A stretch of 64,000 bases of DNA. Origin: Fagopyrum homotropicum (taxonomy: Eukaryota; Streptophyta; Magnoliopsida; Caryophyllales; Polygonaceae). Below are positions 11,857 to 22,917 of the stretch, piece after piece; position 1 is the stretch's first letter; each line of letters starts with the position of its first letter. The notes under the pieces were generated by a model. It did not search any database, had not been told where the DNA came from, and saw only the letters and a list, made by a program, of their open reading frames with translations. Both the position numbers and the translations under genes were made by a program. Location of the stretch: the NCBI GenBank assembly GCA_033239125.1, contig BSWB01000001.1, forward strand, positions 161,595,481 to 161,659,480, written 5' to 3'.

Positions 11857-14294
11857 GGGGAAGGGAGAAATGTGAGAGAGTAAGGAGAATAAAAAGAGGC
11901 CCCTTTTTAATTTTCTTTTATTATTTTCCTTATTTTATTAAAAAAATATATATTAATTTTGAAATTTTGGTGGGTTGGACAGCTTTGACTCAGAGAAAGC
12001 TTTCAGTTTCACAGCTGGCAAAGTATCCACATATGCTCTTCTCTCTAGCCTTTCACACCTACTATTTTTTCTTCAAAATTTTACCTCTAAAATTAGACAA
12101 AATACTACATAAAAATAAGATAAAAATGTAAATACCTAAATCATATATTGTAAATTTTCAAAATTTCAAATTAATTTATTTGTTTATATATTGATAGAAA
12201 TTATAAATTAACTTGTTTTAATAGAATAAAATATGGATATTTATTATTTTATTAACTTTAAATTCTGACAAAAACAGTGTATTCAATATTTAACAATCGT
12301 TTTAAGAATAGTTAAATCAATTTTCAACCAACAATATTTGTCGGGTTGTGATTCATTGCCTGCTTTTTCCTCAATTAGAGAAAGAAGAAAAAAATAACTT
12401 TATTTGTTGTGTCGTGATTATCATAAATCTTAATTTCTTAATTAGATGGGTATTTAAAATTTATTTATTTTTGAAATAAAATAAGAACATGTAAAAAAAT
12501 TAAATTTTTTATTTTCTCACAAGCTATGCTTTTTATTCTTATTTTTTTTTAATAATATTAAAAGTTTAAAGATGTTTAACCTACTTTTTAACCAACAATA
12601 TTTGTCGATATGTAAGTCATTATTTATCTGTATACAGATGCACATTAATTGTAAATTAAATTTCTTTAGAGTAGAATATGGAAATATATTATTTTATTGA
12701 ATTTTTATTTCTAACACGCAATATATTTCGATAATTAATAAAAAATTTAAGGACGTTTAAGTGTTTGATCCGTAATTCAACCAACAATATTTGTCGTGTT
12801 ATAAGCCATTGCCTACTTTTTCTTTAATTAGAAGAAAAAACAACATTGTTTGTTGGGTCGTATCCAGAGCATTTAAAGTTATTTTTTCTAGATAAACATA
12901 TGTAAGAAATTTTGAGTTTTTTACTTTATCGCGATATATTTTTAATGTTTATCAATATTGTTAAACGTTAAAGATGTTTGACATACTTTTCAACCAATAA
13001 TATTAGAAGATGGACATTTAAAATTTATTTATTTGAAATAAAATAAGAACATGTAATAAAATAATTTTTTTTTATTTTCTCACAAACTATGCTTTTTATG
13101 CTTTTTTTTAATAATATTAAAATTTTAAAGATGTTTAACCTACTTTTTGACCAACAATATTTGTCGATATGTAAGGCATTATTTATCTGTATACAGATGG
13201 ACATTATTTGTACATTAAATTTCTTTAGAGTAAAATATGGAAATCTATTATTATATTGAATTTTCAATTCTAACACGCAATATATTTCGATAATTTATAC
13301 AAAGTTTAAGGACATTTAAGTGTTTGACCCGTATTTCAACCAACAATATTTGTCGTGTTATGAACCATCGCCTACTTTTTCCTTAATTAGAAGAAAAAAC
13401 TACATTTGATGCGTCGTAGTTATGTAGAGCATTTAAAAGTTATTTTCTAGATAAACATATATAAGAAATTTTGAGTTTTTTACGTTGTCGCGATTTGTTT
13501 TTAATGTTTATTAATATTGTTAAACTTTAAAGATGTTTCACATACTTTTCAACCAATAATATTAGTCAAAATGTAAGTCATTATTTAATTTTCCTTAACT
13601 ACAAGTAAAAATCACAATTTTTAATTTGTTGACTAGATATAGATTATTTGTACAAGTAATAATGTTTTTGGTTTGATTTATTTTACTAAATAAACCTTTG
13701 TGACATTTTTTTTTATGAATTTGGAAAAAAGTCCTCTAGAACATATAACACAAGTATTACCTTTTTTTTTTTTATTGATCCAAGATTTTTGAATTATTTC
13801 TTACATAAGAAATTTGTTCGAATATAAGACAATCAATTACAAACTTTTTGTTGAACTGATAAGACAATCAATTACAAACTTCTCTCTAGCCTTTCACACC
13901 TACTATTTTTTTCTTCAAATTTTGACCTCAAAAAATGGATAAAATACTAAATAAAAATTAGATAAAATGTAAATACCTAAAATCACATACCATAAAATTT
14001 GTAAATGCAAAATAATGTTTTTTAGGTGGACAATAAATGTACATTAATTTGTTTTCATTAGAGTAAACGATGGATATTTGTCATTATTTTTTTATTTTTA
14101 TTTTATTACCTATGATGTATTCAATATTAAATAACATTAAAGATATTTAACGCATATTTCAAACAACAATATTTGTCGGATTATAATTCATTGTCAACTT
14201 TTTTCCTTATTTAGAAGAAAAAAGCAGCTTTATTTGTTGTTTCATAATTATCGTAAATTTATAATTTCTTACCTAGATGAGTATTTAAAATCTA

Positions 14295-15276
14295 CTAGTA
14301 TAACACCCGCACCTTGTGCGGGTTTTGAAAAAAATGAGAAAGAATATTGTGAAATAGATTTTTTTTACGTGCTTTTGTTTTGTATACTTTTCTAATCTAA
14401 TCCTGCGACCACAGCGCGTCACGTCATTAACTCGTGCTCTGTTTTAGTAAGTATAATAGATTTGGTTTCTATAAAATTATTATTTTAATAATAAAAGATT
14501 TTATGGTTTAAAAAATAATGTAAAAAATAAAGATTTATTGGCTTTAATTGTGGGAGCTCAATTTCAAAAATCCTGCGTCCACAGCGCGCCACGTCATCAA
14601 CCCGTGCTCTATTTTAGTAAGTATAATAGATTTACGTGCTTTTGTTTTGTATACTTTTCTAATCTAATCCTGCGACCACAGCGCGTCACGTCATCAACTC
14701 GTGCTCTGTTTTAGTAAGTATAATAGATTTGGTTTCTATAAAATTATTATTTTAATAATAAAAGATTTTATGGTTTAAAAAATAGTGTAAAAAATAAAGA
14801 TTTATTGGCTTTAATTGTGGGAGCTCAATTTCAAAAATCTTGCGTCCACAGCGCGCCACGTCATCAACCCGTGCTCTGTTTTAGTAAGTATAATAGATTT
14901 GGTTTCTATAAAATTATTATTTTAATAATAAAAGATTTTATGGTTTAAAAAATAGTATAAAAAATAAAGATTTATTGGTTTTAATTGTGGGAGCTCAATT
15001 TCAAAAATCCTGAGTCCACAGCGCGCCATGTCATCAACCCGTGCTCTGTTTTAGTAAGTATAATAGATTTGGTTTCTATAAAATTATTATTTTAATAATA
15101 AAAGATTTTATGGTTTAAAAAATAGTGTAAAAAATAATAAAAGATTTTATGGTTTAAAAAATAGCGTAAAAAATAAAGATTTATTGGCTTTAATTGTGGG
15201 AGCTCAATTTCAAAAATCCTGCGTCCACAGCGCGCCACGTCATCAACCCGTGCTCTGTTTTAGTAAGTATAATAGA
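14295..15276 (-). mobile_element. Non-autonomous Helitron with tandem 5' ends
   Basis: On the minus strand the element begins TCTATTATACTTACT at 15276. It ends with an 8-bp perfect hairpin (plus 305-312 and 316-323 of the 14 kb block, acccgcac/gtgcgggt, 3-nt loop), then 6 bases and CTAG at 14298-14295. The insertion lies between host A (14294) and T (15277). These are the canonical Helitron features: 5' TC, 3' hairpin plus CTRR, and A|T target without duplication. The 5'-terminal phrase is repeated internally, with copies ending at plus positions 14460, 14630, 14727, 14897, 15067 and 15276; spacings are 170, 97, 170, 170 and 209. No Rep/helicase is encoded. Confidence 0.8.
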
Positions 15277-15339
15277 TTTTATTTGGAGCAAAAAGTTTTT
15301 GAGTTTTTATTGCCGCAAACCATGTTTTCTGCTTATTTT

Positions 15340-15394
15340 AATAATAACAATAATAATAATAATAATAATAATAATTATTATTATTATTATTATT
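15340..15394. repeat. AAT/TTA microsatellite foldback
   Basis: A run of AAT units switches to TTA units, so the two halves are mutually complementary and could form a hairpin. It lies in the type B repeat just outside the Helitron. Reading through it gives artificial Asn/Tyr or Ile runs, which should not be taken as protein. Confidence 0.85.
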
Positions 15395-16219
15395 AAACTT
15401 CTATCATGTTTAGCCTATTTTTCAACAAATAATATTCGACAATATGTACGTCATAATTATTTTTCTTAACTAGAGGGAAAAAATTTATTTGTTGGGTCTT
15501 GATTATCACAAAATTTAATTTATTGAATAGATATAGATTATTTATTGGTTGTTTGTGGGTTTTGAACCCTTGCAACCTATTACTAACTAGACTAATTGAT
15601 TTTGGGTGGTCGCTATTTTCTTTTTGTGAGTTATAGTTAATTTTTAATTATTCAAACTAGTAGAATTAGAAAATTACTATTATTTAAATTAGTATTATCC
15701 AAGTTATAATACACAAGTTCTATTTACCAAACCAGTGTTACCCAATCTATAACACACAAGTTTTACATATCCAATCCAATGACACCGAACTTATGCAATT
15801 AAAGCCGACGATTTTCATCGTCTTCTTAGCAAGTATATGCCACCGAGGTGCATGAAGAAGGGAAGGATGAGAGGTGCAATGCCGGAACCATGGAGGAGGG
15901 GCAGTGCTAGAGGGCGGTTTTTGCGTGGTGTATGAGACAGTTTATGGGCAGAGGGCGGCACATAAACACATCAACGGCGAGACCTTCCCGGACAGCAGTG
16001 GAGCCGAACCTTGACGGTTGCGGATACCCTTCCCAAACGATGACAATGTGCTTCTCCATTTTTCGTTCTTCCCCAATTTAATCCTAATTCTCATGGGTTT
16101 TTTTGTCGTGTGATTAATTATATTTTAATTATTTAATTAATTAATAAAAATAGGAGCTTTGCATCTTATATAAAAAAAGGGGATATTAAGGGCACGGCGG
16201 TCGATTTCGTATACGCACC

Positions 16220-16290
16220 ACGTAGACGTGATGCGTAACCTTCACGGTCACGCATCACGTAACCGTGAAGGTTACGCATCACGTCTACGT
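16220..16290. repeat. Perfect 29-bp hairpin at the left end of the element
   Basis: The arms 16220-16248 and 16262-16290 are exact reverse complements, separated by a 13-base loop that itself repeats part of the arm (cacgcatcacgta). CpG-rich composition contrasts with the surrounding AT-rich DNA. Confidence 0.95.
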
Positions 16291-16297
16291 AGATTTA

Positions 16298-16376
16298 TGA
16301 CCGTTGAGATTCGAACGTTGAAAAGTGACCGTTGTAATTCGAACGTTGTAAAAGTGACCGTTGTAATTTGAACGTT
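16298..16376 (+). repeat. Three tandem 28-29-bp subterminal repeats
   Basis: Units start at 16298, 16326 and 16355 with the phrase tgaccgttg followed by gaacgtt about seven bases later. The last unit is truncated. They lie between the hairpin and the transposase TATA box. Subterminal repeats are common binding sites for element-encoded proteins; that role is inference here. Confidence 0.85.
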
Positions 16377-16392
16377 ATTGATTTCATTTGGT

Positions 16393-16400
16393 TATATAAA
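16393..16400 (+). promoter_or_regulatory. TATA box of the transposase gene
   Basis: TATATAAA lies 88 bases before the ATG at 16481, in the orientation of the transposase gene and downstream of the subterminal repeats. The spacing leaves a short leader. Confidence 0.55.
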
Positions 16401-16480
16401 GATAGTAATAGAAGAGGTGAAAAACGCTCACAACATCTTCGAAAAAACAACACAACGTTTTCTGGAGAACAGCTGCGAGA

Positions 16481-19400
16481 ATGTCAACACACGAGGATGA
16501 TGAAGTGATGATTCCGTTCGACGATACAAAATTTAGTGATCCAGACGAGTTTCTTCGGCATTTCGAGGTAAGTACTTTATAACCGAAAATATAGAAAAAC
16601 TAGAATTGTTGTATATAATGTATTTTTAAGTTAGATATAGTTGCAATTAATTAGGAAACATTTATTATAATTCGTGTTTTTATTATTTGGTAATTAGAAA
16701 ACCGAAAACTAGAAATTTTATAGTTTTTTTTTTCTATGTGAACTAGGATCTTCCGAATTATTCTCGTGACGAAGGGAGTGATTATTCGCGAATGTTTGAA
16801 ATTCGCGGTTTTTTCCATGATCGCGAGACGATGGTGGATTGGGCTCGATTCATGGGTGGAACCATGAACATGGTGTTGGTTACTAGTAGGTCGTGGAAGA
16901 ATTCTTGGGGTTCGTTACGTTTCGTTTGACATGCGAACGTTTTGGAGCCCCTCGTAAGAAGAAAGATGTGGATCCTGATACCGAGTCATCTTCTAGTCGA
17001 GCACAAAAATCGAAGAAGGACGGATGTTGTTTTGAGCTTGAGGGCGTACAAAGCGAGGCTGAGAAGTGGACGTTGCATGTTATAAATGGAGTGCACAATC
17101 ATACACTTCCCGAGCAGTTGAAGGGACACACATATGCTGGGAGATTGACGGAGAAACAATTTCGGAAGGTGGGACGTGAGCTTGGGTCGGGTTTCAAGCC
17201 GAGAAATATATTGAAGTCAATAAAGTTAGATGATCCATACAACGTCAGCACAATCGAACAAATATACAATGCTGGAATGAAGATTAGGAAGCTACAAGCC
17301 GAAGGACGGAGTCCTCTCCAACAAGCCCTACATATTTTAGAGGAGCGTCGTTATTATGTAAATGTGAGAAGATGCTCGGAATCGGAAGAAATTTCAGATT
17401 TTTTCATCATGCATCCGGATTCAAGACATCTCCTCAACCTATTTCCTTATGTCATCATAATGGACACGACGTACAAGACGAACGAGTAAGTTTTAATATA
17501 CATGTTATTATGATTTTAGTTTAATATAAATGTAAACTCATAATATATCCTATATAGGTACAAGATGCCGTTGTTAGAGATTGTCGGTATCACTAGCACG
17601 AGGTTGACGTTTGCAATAGCATTTGTTTTCATGGCCAAGGAAAACGCCAATCATTACCAGTGGGCATTACGGAGACTCCGACATGTGTGCGGAAATGTTA
17701 CACCGGGGGTGATTGTGACGGACAGAGAGCTAGGACTCATAAGTGCCCTCGGTGTTGTTTTTCCGGATGTGAAGCACATGATTTGCACCTTTCATATAAA
17801 GTGCAACATCCAACATAGATCTTGGGCGGTGACTCGGTCAAAGGAATTACAAGCTGTTTTTGCAGCACACTACCATGCTCTTATTGAATCTAGATCTCCT
17901 GAGAGTTACGAGCGTCGTTTGGGTGAAATGAAAGTGCATTGGCAAGCTTATCCGAGGTTGATGGAGTATTTGGAAACTACATGGCTAATCCCCTACAAGG
18001 AAGCAATTGTTCGATATTGGTGCGACTTGCATCTACACTTTGGCACGAGGACAACGAATGCGTAAGAACTTATTTCTATATTGTTTGTAATTGTTTTCTA
18101 ATGTTTGTCTTGTAGATTAATTTATTGAATTGATATTGGTTGTTAGGTGTGAGTCAGCACACTCATTGTTGAAGGGTACATTGCGTTCTACCGTTCAAGG
18201 ATTTCAGTTGGTGATGGAGAACATTGACTTGATGGTAAATGATCAGATTGATAAGATTCAAGCGTCAATAGAGATGTCACGTGAGAGGATGTTGTTGGCT
18301 GTGCGTGTGCCTATATTTGATTTGCTCCGAAACAAAGTAAGCAACGAGTGCTTTTTGGAGTTGTTGGAGATCTACGAGAAGGCAAAGCAAATTAGAAGCT
18401 TGACAACATGTAAGGATTCATATTGGAGGGAAGCTCATGGATTGCCTTGTACGCACGAGTTCTATATTGCTATTAGGCATCGGGAGCCAATACGTTTGGA
18501 TCAGATTCACCCTTATTGGAAGCAAGTACGATGGGAAAAATTGAATCCGATGCATGAAGATGAGGTTGTCCATATTGATCCATACATGGAGTCACTCAAT
18601 GACTTTAGGGAGCGATTGGACAAGAATTTGCTTCCGAGAGATGTGCTTGAGCGGATGGCTTCATCATATGAAGATATTACAAGTACGGGAAAATCAACGC
18701 TGAGAGTACCAGAGCAGAAAGTCAGAACTAAAGGAAGACCACCGAAGTACGGCATTCTTTCAACAAGGAGAGAACCAAGTCGGTTTGAACATGGTTCTGG
18801 ATCGGCACGTCCACGTCCTCGAGGTCGTCCACCTAAAGCAAGACAACATGTGGAAGTTAAAGTGGAGGAGCCCGAGCCTGAAGAGGCCAAAGTTGAAGTT
18901 AAAGTTGAGGAGGCTGAGCCACGTGGTAAGAAAGGCACCACCAGACGTTCTAAGAACTATCGGTTCAAGGGTGATCAGATGCAGAAGTTCATGAAACCCT
19001 TCATCCTTTCAGCCTATGATGTTAAAGGAGATGTGCATTGTGGATTTAGATCTCTTGCCGTGGTTTCGGGATACTCGGAAGAAGATTACTTGATTGTTAG
19101 AAGGGAATTGGCTACGGAGTTGTTGATGAGAAAGGACTTGTACGCACGTGTGAGTATTTTTTGTTGATAACCCCTTCATCCTTTTCTTTGATTTACTATA
19201 TTTTGTTGATAAAATGATAAATTTCACTAAAATTTGTTTTTTTTTGTCAATAGTCGGCGGTAAAATGGACGGTCGATCAAGTTATCGAGGCCACTTGGTG
19301 GACTGATCCTATACCTTGTGGGCCGGAGAATTGGATGAAGTGTCCACTTGTTGCAACAGTAGCAGCGACATATTACCGGTGTGCAGTTGTTATACTTGGC

Positions 19401-19811
19401 TCTACCCCCGAGACATGTTTACCAATTGTTACAACGGTTGAGAACCAAGAACCCCCAACAGAGATTCGTGCAATAGCGTGGGTCAATGGCAATCACTTTG
19501 TAGCCGTAAGTTTTCTTTCTTTCTACACCACTTATATCTCATATATTCTGTTACTTTTATTCAAGGATGACAAAAAAAGGTAATCAATTTTTCATTTGGC
19601 AATCATCTTTCGTTAGGTTTGGCTTAAACCAGACTCTCCATTACCACCTTTGACCCTTCCATGGAGGCGTGGACATGATTCTAGCGTTGATGGATGGGAT
19701 GCACACTTCAGTGATAGATTCAAGATGTTCGACAACCTCCGGCGCAAAGAGTGTCCTAGAGAAGTGTGGATCAATCTCGTATCTTATTCAGACATTTCAG
19801 ATTCAGAGTGA
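16481..19811 (+). pseudogene. MULE transposase with C-terminal OTU-like domain, frameshifted
   Basis: Six exons with GT...AG borders: 16481-16567, 16747-17485, 17558-18061, 18147-19149, 19254-19505 and 19617-19811. Allowing for one frameshift the product is about 926 aa. In order: a FAR1/WRKY-GCM1-like DNA-binding region in exon 2 (to HNHTLPEQLKGH), the MULE catalytic domain (DTTYKT, then VTDRELG, then CTFHIKC), a degenerate SWIM finger (GLPCTHE), two AT-hooks (KGRPPK, RGRPPK), and an OTU-like cysteine protease domain whose catalytic-type Cys lies in GDVHCGFRSLA and His in GNHFVAV. From the acceptor at 16747 the frame closes at TGA 16927-16929. The exon 2/3 phase demands one base more than is present, so a net 1-bp loss near 16920 broke the gene. 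Nuclear cut-and-paste transposition is the known role of the family; the OTU role is not known to me. Confidence 0.85.
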
Positions 19812-20617
19812 TATGTTATATGTGTTTCAGGGTTTCATTTGGTTGATGGATGTTTGTATTGTAAGGCAAGCTTATGAAGTGATAGTCAATCTCTTAGTCT
19901 TTTCTTCTTCGTCGATCCTAACCATTCTTCTGTTCTACATCGGAAATACTAATGGATGATTCGTTGCTACTAGCTATGACTACAATGCTCCACTTGATGA
20001 ATATTAAGGAATGAATTCATTAAACTTCATAAGCTTCATAAGCTTTAATAAACTTGTAAGATTCAATAAACTTTCAATAAGATTCAATGGATATTAATCT
20101 CCATACTACAAAATAAGATTCAATAAACTTTCATTAAACTTCATAAGCTTTATAAACTTGTAAGATTCAATAAACTTTCAATAAGATTCATTAAACTTTC
20201 AATAAACTTCATAACTTCAATAAACTTGTATACACCAAAAGTTAAAATACATGACATGTATGTCCACCATACTACAAAATGTAAAGTACATCAATCTCGT
20301 CTCGGCTGTGTCGCCCTGACCTGAGATGGTGCAATATGAACGTCCTGGCCAACAGACTCGTCGTACATCGTATGTATGTCCTCCATAGTCACTGAGCCAC
20401 GACTAATAATATCCCGTAGGCGGGCCTGAATAATGTGTAGCCTCTGCATTGGAAAATAAAGTTGTCAGTTAAAGGTAAAGCATAATACTATAAAACTTTA
20501 AAGATAAATATATCAGCACATACCCGAGTATCTGAAACAGGGACCGGAGGAGGACGATCTACCGGTGGAGACTGCATAGCTGAGCCAGGGAGGAGAAATG
20601 GATGGCACCGCTCGCTA

Positions 20618-21767
20618 GTGCAATAGCGTGGGTCAATGGCAATCACTTTGTAGCCGTAAGTTTTCTTTCTTTCTACACCACTTATATCTCATATATTCTG
20701 TTACTTTTATTCAAGGATGACAAAAAAAGGTAATCAATTTTTCATTTGGCAATCATCTTTCGTTAGGTTTGGCTTAAACCAGACTCTCCATTACCACCTT
20801 TGACCCTTCCATGGAGGCGTGGACATGATTCTAGCGTTGATGGATGGGATGCACACTTCAGTGATAGATTCAAGATGTTCGACAACCTCCGGCGCAAAGA
20901 GTGTCCTAGAGAAGTGTGGATCAATCTCGTATCTTATTCAGACATTTCAGATTCAGAGTGATATGTTATATGTGTTTCAGGGTTTCATTTGGTTGATGGA
21001 TGTTTGTATTGTAAGGCAAGCTTATGAAGTGATAGTCAATCTCTTAGTCTTTTCTTCTTCGTCGATCCTAACCATTCTTCTGTTCTACATCGGAAATACT
21101 AATGGATGATTCGTTGCTACTAGCTATGACTACAATGCTCCACTTGATGAATATTAAGGAATGAATTCATTAAACTTCATAAGCTTCATAAGCTTTAATA
21201 AACTTGTAAGATTCAATAAACTTTCAATAAGATTCAATGGATATTAATCTCCATACTACAAAATAAGATTCAATAAACTTTCATTAAACTTCATAAGCTT
21301 CATAAACTTGTAAGATTCAATAAACTTTCAATAAGATTCATTAAACTTTCAATAAACTTCATAACTTCAATAAACTTGTATACACCAAAAGTTAAAATAC
21401 ATGACATGTATGTCCACCATACTACAAAATGTAAAGTACATCAATCTCGTCTCGGCTGTGTCGCCCTGACCTGAGATGGTGCAATATGAACGTCCTGGCC
21501 AACAGACTCGTCGTACATCGTATGTATGTCCTCCATAGTCACTGAGCCACGACTAATAATATCCCGTAGGCGGGCCTGAATAATGTGTAGCCTCTGCATT
21601 GGAAAATAAAGTTGTCAGTTAAAGGTAAAGCATAATACTATAAAACTTTAAAGATAAATATATCAGCACATACCCGAGTATCTGAAACAGGGACCGGAGG
21701 AGGACGATCTACCGGTGGAGACTGCATAGCTGAGCCAGGGAGGAGAAATGGATGGCACCGCTCGCTA
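20618..21767. repeat. Copy 2 of the 1150-bp unit
   Basis: Contains an orphan 38-nt piece of transposase exon 5 (20618-20655), a complete transposase exon 6 (20767-20961), a complete PMD exon 5 on the minus strand (21441-21593) and the 3' 94 nt of PMD exon 4 (21674-21767). An open frame at 20819-21109 overlaps exon 6 in the wrong frame and is not the protein. Confidence 0.9.
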
Positions 21768-22917
21768 GTGCAATAGCGTGGGTCAATGGCAATCACTTTG
21801 TAGCCGTAAGTTTTCTTTCTTTCTACACCACTTATATCTCATATATTCTGTTACTTTTATTCAAGGATGACAAAAAAAGGTAATCAATTTTTCATTTGGC
21901 AATCATCTTTCGTTAGGTTTGGCTTAAACCAGACTCTCCATTACCACCTTTGACCCTTCCATGGAGGCGTGGACATGATTCTAGCGTTGATGGATGGGAT
22001 GCACACTTCAGTGATAGATTCAAGATGTTCGACAACCTCCGGCGCAAAGAGTGTCCTAGAGAAGTGTGGATCAATCTCGTATCTTATTCAGACATTTCAG
22101 ATTCAGAGTGATATGTTATATGTGTTTCAGGGTTTCATTTGGTTGATGGATGTTTGTATTGTAAGGCAAGCTTATGAAGTGATAGTCAATCTCTTAGTCT
22201 TTTCTTCTTCGTCGATCCTAACCATTCTTCTGTTCTACATCGGAAATACTAATGGATGATTCGTTGCTACTAGCTATGACTACAATGCTCCACTTGATGA
22301 ATATTAAGGAATGAATTCATTAAACTTCATAAGCTTCATAAGCTTTAATAAACTTGTAAGATTCAATAAACTTTCAATAAGATTCAATGGATATTAATCT
22401 CCATACTACAAAATAAGATTCAATAAACTTTCATTAAACTTCATAAGCTTCATAAACTTGTAAGATTCAATAAACTTTCAATAAGATTCATTAAACTTTC
22501 AATAAACTTCATAACTTCAATAAACTTGTATACACCAAAAGTTAAAATACATGACATGTATGTCCACCATACTACAAAATGTAAAGTACATCAATCTCGT
22601 CTCGGCTGTGTCGCCCTGACCTGAGATGGTGCAATATGAACGTCCTGGCCAACAGACTCGTCGTACATCGTATGTATGTCCTCCATAGTCACTGAGCCAC
22701 GACTAATAATATCCCGTAGGCGGGCCTGAATAATGTGTAGCCTCTGCATTGGAAAATAAAGTTGTCAGTTAAAGGTAAAGCATAATACTATAAAACTTTA
22801 AAGATAAATATATCAGCACATACCCGAGTATCTGAAACAGGGACCGGAGGAGGACGATCTACCGGTGGAGACTGCATAGCTGAGCCAGGGAGGAGAAATG
22901 GATGGCACCGCTCGCTA
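21768..22917. repeat. Copy 3 of the 1150-bp unit
   Basis: Same contents shifted by 1150: transposase exon 6 at 21917-22111, PMD exon 5 at 22591-22743 (minus) and the end of PMD exon 4 at 22824-22917 (minus). It appears identical to copy 2 by eye. Confidence 0.9.

Larger units (their letters stand above)
12036..16190. repeat. Diverged direct-repeat block interrupted by a Helitron
   Basis: Two segment types recur. Type A begins with ctagcctttcacacctacta and occurs at about 12036-12460 and 13876-14294. Type B contains ccaacaatatttgtcg and occurs at about 12450-13010, 13011-13575 and, after the Helitron, 15277-15540. The order is A-B-B-spacer-A-[Helitron]-B. Similar wording reappears at 27.3-27.5 kb, on the far side of the Mutator-like element, so that element probably inserted in the same repeat terrain. 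The tail 15780-16080 is GC-richer but contains no recognisable gene. Confidence 0.6.

Noticed and set aside
15184..15469. Frames with Asn/Tyr or Ile runs
   Set aside because: Produced by the AAT/TTA microsatellite.
16150..16200. 9-bp target duplication of the Mutator-like element in A-rich flanks
   Set aside because: A-runs occur on both sides, but they do not sit at matching element ends and could be chance.
18513..18941. Minus-strand 142-codon frame
   Set aside because: Antisense to transposase exon 4; its composition follows the AT-hook and acidic repeat coding on the plus strand.
19669..19959. Identical 96-codon open frames at 19669, 20819, 21969 and 23119
   Set aside because: They overlap transposase exon 6 in a different frame. 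The exon's splice-consistent frame ends at 19811, and the repetition comes from the 1150-bp array.
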